Shown here piece after piece: positions 18,687 through 26,757 of a DNA stretch of 36,417 nucleotides (position 1 is its first letter; each line of letters opens with the position of its first letter). The position numbers and the translations under genes are program-made. The stretch is from assembly GCA_937884705.1 (NCBI GenBank), contig CAKZYL010000281.1:1-36417 (forward strand), in the 5' to 3' direction. A model generated the notes under the pieces. The model saw only the letters and a program-made list of their open reading frames with translations. It ran no database searches and was not told the origin of the DNA. The DNA is from an uncultured Roseovarius sp. (GTDB lineage: Bacteria; Pseudomonadota; Alphaproteobacteria; Rhodobacterales; Rhodobacteraceae).

Positions 18687-20735
18687 TTAAAAGTTTAGCT
18701 TGCACCACCACCGATTTGGTCCATCGCCGCCAAAAGTGGCCCCAAAAGATTCATCGGATCGGTTCGCAACCCGGATGTGTCCAGGTTCGTCATGTGAGGC
18801 AGTCCACAGAGCGTTATTGCTTGCATTGCTTTGGCCCCCAGCGACATTGATCGGAAAAAACCCTGAACTGGTGGTCGCAACGGCCAGCATGTTGTCCTTG
18901 GTCCAATCAAAGTTCTCTTCAAGCGCGACGCCGACCGCCATCACGGAGTCCGAGTTGAATTGGCCACAGAAAAGACCGGCTATTCCAACCAAGTCGAACC
19001 TTTTTGCAGCTGGATAATTAGTGGTTCCAAATCGAAAAAGAGTACCAGCCCAACCGTTCCCTTCAAGTTTGATCACGCCCCTAGGCACATGACCATGGTT
19101 TGCAATATGAAAAAACTGCAATGATCTGCTGTGCGCCGCAGATATAAATCCGTCGCAACTGTCAATGTAGACGTCTTGAGGCAAATCAGTAGCTCGAAAA
19201 GTTGCTTGATCGCGCGGCCGCCAACGATCTGGGTCCACGCTTCTTACAATCGAGACCCGTCTCCAGCGTTTAACGTCAATCAGTGCGGCCCTGGGAATAC
19301 TGCCACGGTACCCATTGGAAGACGCAGGAAACGAGGTTTGGGTGCCATGAACCTCGCGAAAAATGCAGTTTTGTAATGTCGTGTCGCGTAACTCATGACG
19401 GCGTGTAAGGTTACCCTCAGCAAAAACAGCATTGCCCACGCTCTCGAACTGACAGTGGCTCCATAAGCCTGTAACAAAATCCCTCCAATGCCCCTGATGC
19501 ACAGAGAGGGCTTGCGCGTCGGAGTAATCCTCATTTGTGCCTTCTTTGTAAACTGCGTACGGCGCTCCACCAACAAAACAGGTGTCTACGTGCCCGTACC
19601 AACCTGCATCAGGCGCAAGTGCAATGGCGGCAAAGCGTCCGGAGATATTGCACTTCTGCAAAACAAAATCCCCATGCGCAGCTTCTGTGAAAGTTACGTA
19701 AAGACCGTAATAGCATCCGTCGGTAAATAGTAGTTCTGCTGTTTTTTGACCGCCTCGCCAATTCACGCCGACGTGAAATCCGGAGACGAAAACACTCCTA
19801 ATGACTGTGCGTTCCCCTGCACTTATGCCACTATAGTTTTCGTAAATTTGCCCAATTCTTGGATTTTTCGGATTGTAAGCCTTCGTCCAGTCATCGGGTT
19901 GAAAACCATAACGCTCGACAAACCCGGCTTCACTTTCGGGGGCATTCCAACCACGCCAATTGCCCGGTCCCATGATGCTGAAATGGGCGAGCTCGCAGTC
20001 TGCATGCAGGTGTAAATGCTCGCCACTCCAAGACACGAAGCCGTTTTCAACATTTGCAAGCCGCGGTTGAACGACGTAGTTGTCATGGATCGGAGCTTTG
20101 TTATCACGCCACTGCAGTATCGTTGCGCCACGCCCGTGACCGTGGATGTTCACGGTAGGTTGATTTTTCCAAATCCACACATCGTTGGCGGGATAGAAAA
20201 GACTGCGATTGAAACGGCCAACGCCAGAAGGCAATTGGACCACGGCACCAAATCTAGTAGAGGACTTATCCCAATCCAAAACAACTTGGTTAATAGCTGC
20301 TTGGGTGGCGGCCCAGTCTATTTCATCTTCCAAGCTGTCTGCATGCGGATAGACAACTTGTGCGTCTTCTAGAGCCTCAAAAAAATCCGAGAGTGGGTGA
20401 GATTGACCGTCCCAAATCGCACCAAAGTTGATGGCGTGGTAATGTGAGGTTTGCCTAGCGTTTTTGATGCTTTCGGGAAGTGCATCCAACGACACTTGTC
20501 CTTTGTCGTTCAGTCTAAGTAACTGCCCGGACAAGTCAGTATCGCCCCCTTTGTCGGTGCTGCGCTCGAGGTCTTGCTCGACTGATACTATTCTATCAAG
20601 CGCTTCTTTTAACGCCGGCGACAAGATTGAATGGACGTCTGCTGTAGGCAAATAGGTGTCTCCCTTACTTTCGAACGCAGCAGATGCTGCGGATTGCAAA
20701 AAGAATTGCAAGCAACCTCTACGATTGGTTTTCAT
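18687..20735 (-). CDS. Right-handed beta-helix/pectate-lyase-like (tailspike-like) protein with Tat-like signal
   Basis: N-terminus MKTNRRGCLQFFLQSAASAAF; tail-fibre-like GQLLRLNDKGQVSLDALPESI; INFGAIWDGQ followed by WAATQAAINQ and VQLPSGVGRFNRSLFYP...NIHGHGRGATILQW as in tailspike/pectate lyase entry regions. Confidence 0.7.
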   Translation of the reverse strand: MKTNRRGCLQFFLQSAASAAFESKGDTYLPTADVHSILSPALKEALDRIVSVEQDLERSTDKGGDTDLSGQLLRLNDKGQVSLDALPESIKNARQTSHYHAINFGAIWDGQSHPLSDFFEALEDAQVVYPHADSLEDEIDWAATQAAINQVVLDWDKSSTRFGAVVQLPSGVGRFNRSLFYPANDVWIWKNQPTVNIHGHGRGATILQWRDNKAPIHDNYVVQPRLANVENGFVSWSGEHLHLHADCELAHFSIMGPGNWRGWNAPESEAGFVERYGFQPDDWTKAYNPKNPRIGQIYENYSGISAGERTVIRSVFVSGFHVGVNWRGGQKTAELLFTDGCYYGLYVTFTEAAHGDFVLQKCNISGRFAAIALAPDAGWYGHVDTCFVGGAPYAVYKEGTNEDYSDAQALSVHQGHWRDFVTGLWSHCQFESVGNAVFAEGNLTRRHELRDTTLQNCIFREVHGTQTSFPASSNGYRGSIPRAALIDVKRWRRVSIVRSVDPDRWRPRDQATFRATDLPQDVYIDSCDGFISAAHSRSLQFFHIANHGHVPRGVIKLEGNGWAGTLFRFGTTNYPAAKRFDLVGIAGLFCGQFNSDSVMAVGVALEENFDWTKDNMLAVATTSSGFFPINVAGGQSNASNNALWTASHDEPGHIRVANRSDESFGATFGGDGPNRWWCKLNF

Positions 20736-21388
20736 TTGCTTTGCTTTCTCTTCGATTTGGTAAATTGGGAGTTCTTTTACTTTATCTTAGGTTCTAGATT
20801 TTCGAGGATCTGAGCCGCTTGGACAGGATATCAGGATCTTTTCTCCACCTCCATTCACACTTCCTAAGATGTAGCTTGAGCAGCAAGCCGCCTTTCGATT
20901 AAGCCTTCGCTGCTGTTAATGTCGAAGTCTTGGTCGGTGAGCAGTTCGGACTTCTCGCATTACTCCTTTACAGAGAATTGTGTGTCGGATCACCCAATCC
21001 GAGTGAGATAAAGGTCTAAAACTTGGAACGTGTTAGCGTCATCGTATGTAAAACTGCATCACTGCCCGCGCTGAAAAAGATAGGAACATAAACGTTTAGA
21101 ACCTGCGTTTAATTGAACCAGCGTCGACCCAGATTGCATTGGATCAAGAATTCCAGAATGCATTCTTGTCCTTGCGATCCATTCGGCTGATTTAAACGGA
21201 CGAGCCAATCCAAAGTTGGGTCTGTTCGATGGCCAGATCGATACTTCTAGAAAGCGAGTTGCGTACACCTGAAACGCACATGATCGAAGAAAGTATTGCG
21301 ATGCGTCCTTTGATTGCGCTTCTCTGACTTGATCACATCTGGCCGCCTCAATCAGAGTAAGGCGGCAAGACCCAAAAAGGAGATTAGG

Positions 21389-21868
21389 ATGAGCGGCAAG
21401 CACACCCTTGAAATGACAGTTCTCATGACGCCGGAAATGGCCAACTTTAGCGGCAATGTGCACGGCGGCGCGCTGCTCAACCTGCTGGACCGGGTCGCAT
21501 TTTCTTGCGCGTCCAGATACTCGGGGCGGTATTGCGTCACTCTCTCCGTGGATCAGGTCATATTCAAGAAACCCATCTTTGTGGGCGAATTGGTGACCTT
21601 TATGGCCTCGATCAACGCCACGGGACGCACCTCGATGGAAGTGGGCATCCGTGTCGAGGCGGAAGAAATACGTTCCGGCAAGGTCCGGCACACCAATTCG
21701 TGCTATTTCACGACCGTTGCCGTGGACGACAATCGCACACCCGTTGAGGTGCCCAAACGGATCCCTGAAAACGACGAGGCCAGAAAACGGGAAGAGGCCG
21801 CCATCCTGCGCCGAAGCCTGCGCGAAGACTTCACCCGGCGCCATGCTGAGATCAATGGTGAACTCTGA
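21389..21868 (+). CDS. Acyl-CoA thioesterase (hotdog fold)
   Basis: MANFSGNVHGGALLNLLDRVAFSCASRYSGRYCVTLSVDQVIFKKPIFVGELVTF; AAGGAG about 6 nt upstream of ATG 21389. Confidence 0.93.
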   Translation: MSGKHTLEMTVLMTPEMANFSGNVHGGALLNLLDRVAFSCASRYSGRYCVTLSVDQVIFKKPIFVGELVTFMASINATGRTSMEVGIRVEAEEIRSGKVRHTNSCYFTTVAVDDNRTPVEVPKRIPENDEARKREEAAILRRSLREDFTRRHAEINGEL

Positions 21869-21916
21869 ACTCTATAGAAATCGATGGGCGCGCGACAGAA
21901 AACGAGGAGAGGACAA

Positions 21917-22702
21917 TTGACCGAACGCGGCACGCATGTCGATGAGTATGATGACGCGACGGTAGCCCTGTTGGAGCTGGTCTGGGGCAAGGGGTTCATG
22001 GCGCCAGGCGGGCCGCAAAATGTGCGCAAGCTGGTCTCCGGATTGGATATCAGAGACAAAACCATCCTTGATATCGGCTGCGGTCTCGGCGGCGGCGATC
22101 TTCTTTTGGAGGGTGAGCATGGCGCACGGGTGCTCGGTATCGATCTCGAAGTACCTCTCATCGCGAGGGCACGCGCCTATGCCGAAGTGGCGGGTCTGTC
22201 TGACCGGATTGAGTATCGTCAGGTCGACCCGGGTCCGCTTGGCTTTGAGGATGGCACATTGGACGTCGTCTACAGCTCCGGTGCATTCACACAGACAGCT
22301 GATAAGGCTGGCATCTTTGCCGACGCATTGCGGGTTTTGAAACCTGGCGGCAGCATCACGGCCTATGAATGGATGGGAAACGGCGAACCCTTCAGTGAGG
22401 ACATGCTGCACTGGTTCGAACTTGAAGGGCTCACCTATGCCTTGCAATCCTTACCGGCGCACAAAAGCCTGCTGGAAGACGCAGGGTTTGACGAGATTGC
22501 GGTGACGGACGATGGCGGCTGGTACACACAGGAAGCGCGCGTCGAATACGACCTTCTGAAGGGCGAGATGAAGGAGACCGCCATGACGATGCTCGGCACG
22601 GAGCAATATGCGCATTTCCTCGAAGACTGGGCGGCGTTGATCACCGTGCTGAGCAGCGGCGAACTGGTGCCGGGGTTTCTGCGCGGCAAAAAGCCAAGCT
22701 GA
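21917..22702 (+). CDS. Class I SAM-dependent methyltransferase (phosphoethanolamine N-methyltransferase-like)
   Basis: KTILDIGCGLGGGDLLL, VLGIDLEVPLIARARAYAE, DVVYSSGAFTQTADKAGIFADALRVLKPGG. TTG start at 21917 after GAGGAGAGG is inferred. Confidence 0.85.
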   Translation: MTERGTHVDEYDDATVALLELVWGKGFMAPGGPQNVRKLVSGLDIRDKTILDIGCGLGGGDLLLEGEHGARVLGIDLEVPLIARARAYAEVAGLSDRIEYRQVDPGPLGFEDGTLDVVYSSGAFTQTADKAGIFADALRVLKPGGSITAYEWMGNGEPFSEDMLHWFELEGLTYALQSLPAHKSLLEDAGFDEIAVTDDGGWYTQEARVEYDLLKGEMKETAMTMLGTEQYAHFLEDWAALITVLSSGELVPGFLRGKKPS

Positions 22703-22733
22703 TGCCCCTGCTGTCGTGACGCATCGACGGGCC

Positions 22734-23570
22734 CTAGACCGACCAAGTTGGAAAGCTGAGCCCCGTCATCGCCCGGAGCTTTTGCGCATCCGCGCGCAGA
22801 TCATCAGCAAAGCTCATGCGCAGCCCATCAGGAAAGACCGGCGGTTTGCGCGACGGGCGCAGAGCCAGCGCGTCGCGAATGCGGTCCCGCGTGCTTCGCC
22901 CCACGAGGCCTGCTGCGCGACGTCCAAACGGCGATTGTGCAAAGCGCAGGATCGGTGCGGGCACTCTGGAAATCTCCGCGCTGTCATTTCTAGCATCCGC
23001 ATTGGAAAGCGGTCGTGCGGCCACGCCGATATGGGCCGTCACCTTGTCCATCACGGCCTGCGGGGCGCGGACGAGCTCTGCAAAATCGAGGATGAGAATG
23101 GCCTCTTTGCGAAAGTACTGAAGGTAGGTTTCAAGCTGCTCGGCATAGAGGCTCCCATCCAGAATGTGCGCGTATTCATGCTTGGATTGGAAGTCATTTA
23201 GATCGGGCGACAGCGCGCCCATGAAAACGCCATGGTGGAATTGCGACTGCGCACGATCGATGGGATCGCGCAGAATATAGATCAGTTTGACGTCCGGGCA
23301 GACCTGAGCCATGCGTTCGGCCACGCCCGGAAAATCCCGGGACTTGGAATAGTTCGGGCTGGCTTCCCCACGCACCGCATCTGCCCGCGAAAACTGATTG
23401 CTGTACCATCCAAGACCGCGCGACCAGTTCTTTTCTGATACGAAAAAATCCGTTTCCTTGTCGCGCGACATGTCAACATCCGGGTGCTCATCGAGATGCC
23501 GATAGAGTGTCGTTGTTCCCGATTTCATGGCCCCAATGATGATGAAATGCGGCAGCAGCAGGTCTGTCAT
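22734..23570 (-). CDS. Sulfotransferase domain protein
   Basis: HFIIIGAMKSGTTTLYRHLDEHPDV, KETDFF, VKLIYILRDPIDRAQSQFHHG. Confidence 0.94.
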   Translation of the reverse strand: MTDLLLPHFIIIGAMKSGTTTLYRHLDEHPDVDMSRDKETDFFVSEKNWSRGLGWYSNQFSRADAVRGEASPNYSKSRDFPGVAERMAQVCPDVKLIYILRDPIDRAQSQFHHGVFMGALSPDLNDFQSKHEYAHILDGSLYAEQLETYLQYFRKEAILILDFAELVRAPQAVMDKVTAHIGVAARPLSNADARNDSAEISRVPAPILRFAQSPFGRRAAGLVGRSTRDRIRDALALRPSRKPPVFPDGLRMSFADDLRADAQKLRAMTGLSFPTWSV

Positions 23571-24490
23571 TTGGGTGGCGCCTGCGCGGGCGCGGCAACT
23601 ATGCCGTCACCGTAAAGATCTCTTTGCCGAAACCGCAGACAACCAGCACAGACGCCCGCATGAATCCTCCCCCGCAGGAGCCAGAACGCACGCCGCGTCA
23701 TCCAGGGCCAGGCCGCCAGCGCCTGCAGATGGCAATAAGCTGTCTTGAGCGCAGCGACTGCAAAAAGCTTGGCAAGCGCGCCGGGTTCCGAGGCCACGGC
23801 AGAATAGCTTTGACCGATGCGGAAGCGCCTCTTCAGAAGCCAGTTTAGATCTTGGCGAGCAGCCGGCACCTCTTCGTGCACGATGGCATTGTCGGCGATG
23901 GCATAGCGCGCACCAAGCGCCCGCAACCGAAAGAAAAATTCCGTGTCCTCGCCCCCGGATCGACCACGTTCAAGCGCAAACCGTTCATGCCTCCATGGCA
24001 CATCCCCCCACCGCAAAAGCGCGTTGCAGGTGTGCCCGGTCTCGACCACATCCCCACGGCGAGCCGCGACTTGGGAATGGAAATCTCCGTCGACCATCCA
24101 CTGGGGCGTGTCCGGGCCGTAGCGTGCGCGCATATGGCCAAACGCGGCGTCCACCCCGGTGGCGTTTACACAGGTGATCAATGCTGTCAGCCAATCAGGC
24201 TCCACAAGTTCATCATCATCGAGAAAAGCGATCCAATCCCCCGTTGCGGCATCAAGCCCGCCATTGCGCGCGATAGAAATGTTGGAACCGGGTACATGTC
24301 GGTAGTCGATGGTGAGCCCGGTGTCTTTTGCCACCTCAGCGACACGTGCTTGTGCAGATGGGGCGTCATCATTGTCGATGACGATGACGCGCAGGGCTAC
24401 CCCGGCCGGGATCTTGGCCCGCGCGACCGAGCGCAACGTGTCAGCTATGTGGGAGCGCCTATAGGTGCAGATGCACAGATCAATCTTCAT
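23567..24490 (-). CDS. Glycosyltransferase family 2 (ExoM-like)
   Basis: MKIDLCICTYRRSHIADTLRSVARAKIP, WIAFLDDDELVEPDWL, GGEDTEFFFRLRALG. ATGA overlap with the upstream stop gives start 24490. Confidence 0.92.
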   Translation of the reverse strand: MKIDLCICTYRRSHIADTLRSVARAKIPAGVALRVIVIDNDDAPSAQARVAEVAKDTGLTIDYRHVPGSNISIARNGGLDAATGDWIAFLDDDELVEPDWLTALITCVNATGVDAAFGHMRARYGPDTPQWMVDGDFHSQVAARRGDVVETGHTCNALLRWGDVPWRHERFALERGRSGGEDTEFFFRLRALGARYAIADNAIVHEEVPAARQDLNWLLKRRFRIGQSYSAVASEPGALAKLFAVAALKTAYCHLQALAAWPWMTRRAFWLLRGRIHAGVCAGCLRFRQRDLYGDGIVAAPAQAPPK

Positions 24491-25509
24491 CGTGGCGCGC
24501 CTTTGATCATCTGCAGCAGGAACCCCGCGCTCCACACCATGTGCATCGTAAAGAGAACCGGCCCGACCCAAAGCGCGCACAGGCTGCGCTTACATGTCAG
24601 GGTTTTCAGCGTGACGGCGGCGAGCAGCGTGAGGTACGCCACGGGCACCAGCAAAGCCATCGGCAGGACAGGCGCCAGCATGAGCCCGACCAGATTGCTG
24701 AGGAAGATCACGGGCGGTATCACCTGTCGCAACCGGGGCCGCATGCGATGTTTGAGAATATTGTGCGCCCGCCACATGCCATAGTGCCAATACTGCACCG
24801 AGAGCCGCCGCAAAGACGGCCGCATCATGTAGTTCAACCGGATCGTGGCATCCAGCCAGATACGCCCGCCGGCCAAACCGATGCGGTGATCAAGCTCCGC
24901 GTCTTCATTGGCCACAAAGGAGGGATCATAGCCGCCCACCTTGCGAAACATATCGAGGTCAAAGCCTGCATTGTGACCATGATCGACCCAGCCTGAACGC
25001 GTGCCGCCCCGGTGACCAGATCCGCCCGAGCCGAGCTTGCTCTCCATCGCCCAGGCGGCCCCGCGCTGAAAGCAGGCCTCGCCCATTGAATCCATCACTG
25101 TGCCGAGCCCTTGGGCGCCTCGTGCAACCAAGCTTTGAGCCACGGACATCACATATCCCACGGGGTAGTCGGAATGAGCATCGGCCCGCACAAGGATAGA
25201 GTGATGGGGATCGGCCGCATGCTCCACAACCCGGTTGATCGCCGCAGATTGGATGCGGTCGGGATTTTCGATCAGGTGAATATTGCGATGATGGGCCGCC
25301 ATATCCTTTACGATCTCACGGGTTTTATCGGTGCTTCCTCCATCTGCCACGACCACCTTGAACGGAAGCGAGCCATCCCCGATCAAGGCCTTCAGCGTTG
25401 CGCCAATGTGCTTATCTTCATTGAGCGTCGGGATCGCTACCAAGACGGATCTTGGATCAACAGATGCGCGGTCTTCGAGCGTCAGTACTGGGTCAGAACT
25501 GTCCATCAT
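24487..25509 (-). CDS. Glycosyltransferase family 2 (ExoA-like)
   Basis: SVLVAIPTLNEDKHIGATLKALI, VVADGGSTDKTREIV, FVANEDAELDHRIGLAGGRIWLDATIRLNYMMR. Confidence 0.92.
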   Translation of the reverse strand: MMDSSDPVLTLEDRASVDPRSVLVAIPTLNEDKHIGATLKALIGDGSLPFKVVVADGGSTDKTREIVKDMAAHHRNIHLIENPDRIQSAAINRVVEHAADPHHSILVRADAHSDYPVGYVMSVAQSLVARGAQGLGTVMDSMGEACFQRGAAWAMESKLGSGGSGHRGGTRSGWVDHGHNAGFDLDMFRKVGGYDPSFVANEDAELDHRIGLAGGRIWLDATIRLNYMMRPSLRRLSVQYWHYGMWRAHNILKHRMRPRLRQVIPPVIFLSNLVGLMLAPVLPMALLVPVAYLTLLAAVTLKTLTCKRSLCALWVGPVLFTMHMVWSAGFLLQMIKGAPR

Positions 25510-26714
25510 CGCGCCTCCTGCATCACGCGATCGATCACGTCCGAGAGCTCATTGCGGGATTGGACAAACGCGTCCATTGGACGGTCGAGCAAAGCCTGCC
25601 CGCGCGCCATGATCTCTTTGCGTTCAAGCCGGTTGAGCAACTCTATCAAGAGGTCTGGATCGGCACGCTCAATCACCCAGCCGAGCTTGTCCTCAGCGAC
25701 CCGGCGCCCGGTTTCTGTGGTGGCTAGAGCGATGTTGGGACATCCCGCCCAGCTCGCCTCATAAATTCGGTTGGGCAACAGCCAATCAGAGTTATTGCCG
25801 GTTTGCCAAAGGTCCTGTGACCAGACCAGATCAAGCCCGGCGTAAACATCAGCAAGACCGTCAGGATACGCATAAGGCCCGTGAAAGGTGATGTTGTCAT
25901 GCTCGGCGATCGCAGCGTTAAAACCTGGCAGCGCGTGATCATGCACAACGCCGTGAATGTGCAGGTGGAGCCTCGGGCCCAACCTGACTGCCACGTCTTT
26001 GAGCAGGGCGAGGCTGGGTGCGCAACGGATTGTCCCCACCCAGCCCAGACGCAAGGGCGTGTCTGGGGCGGAGACCTCCCGCATCTTGGGACGTGGCGGC
26101 AGTGCAGCACCGGCGGCAAGTTTGTTCTCCCAAATCGCCCAGGCACCCCGATAGCCCTGTATCGGTTGAAAATAGTTGCGCACAAAGCCCTGGCTTGACA
26201 CCACCAGCATCTGAACCCTGGCCAGGAGAAATCGCTCGGCCGCCCGCATGATCCGTGCTTTCGCACCGGAGCCGCAGAGCGCCCCGTTGATGTCGAGACA
26301 CTCGTAGACCAGCGGCGCCTGCCTGGCCCCGGCCAGCGCACGCGCCGCCCAAGCGATGACCAGCATGTCAAGATTGCGCGCAATGATGACGTCTGCTTGA
26401 CGCATTTGCTGCCGATGAAACATCATCTTCAAAACAGACGCAGCAACCACGCGGGCGCGTTTCAAAAGGTTTTCATTCTCGGTCGCGTAGAGATGTGTGT
26501 TGGGCCAGTCAGGCTCAAACCGCTGCTGCATATTGTTGCGGCGCATCGTGAAACTGTGCACCTTGTGACCCAGGCTGCGCAGCGCGCGGATGCGGCGGAT
26601 CTGAGAGATTTCAGCCACGTCAAACCCAAAAACCTCGAGCCGAAGCGCATCTGCGATACCCATGTCCGGTGTCTCAGCCAACGCGATGCTGTTGACGTCA
26701 TGCGCTTGGTCCAT
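25506..26714 (-). CDS. Glycosyltransferase (GT4-like/ExoL-like)
   Basis: EISQIRRIRALRSLGHKVHSFTMRR, RLGWVGTIRCAPSLALL, NRIYEASWAGCPNIALATTETGRRV. Confidence 0.82.
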   Translation of the reverse strand: MDQAHDVNSIALAETPDMGIADALRLEVFGFDVAEISQIRRIRALRSLGHKVHSFTMRRNNMQQRFEPDWPNTHLYATENENLLKRARVVAASVLKMMFHRQQMRQADVIIARNLDMLVIAWAARALAGARQAPLVYECLDINGALCGSGAKARIMRAAERFLLARVQMLVVSSQGFVRNYFQPIQGYRGAWAIWENKLAAGAALPPRPKMREVSAPDTPLRLGWVGTIRCAPSLALLKDVAVRLGPRLHLHIHGVVHDHALPGFNAAIAEHDNITFHGPYAYPDGLADVYAGLDLVWSQDLWQTGNNSDWLLPNRIYEASWAGCPNIALATTETGRRVAEDKLGWVIERADPDLLIELLNRLERKEIMARGQALLDRPMDAFVQSRNELSDVIDRVMQEAR

Positions 26715-26757
26715 CCGGTGTCACCTTATCCCTTTCTTTGCGAGGGAATGGATCACG

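Noticed and set aside
20846-20862. CTCCACCTCCATTCAC as a possible right attachment copy of the tRNA-Ser 3' end (CCCACCTCCTCCGCCA)
   Set aside because: Match too short and interrupted to separate from chance.
21059-21844. 261-aa minus-strand ORF overlapping the thioesterase
   Set aside because: Mostly antisense of a clear hotdog thioesterase; no recognisable domain in the remainder.
23852-24784. 310-aa plus-strand ORF opposite the GT2 genes
   Set aside because: Antisense shadow of two well-supported glycosyltransferases.
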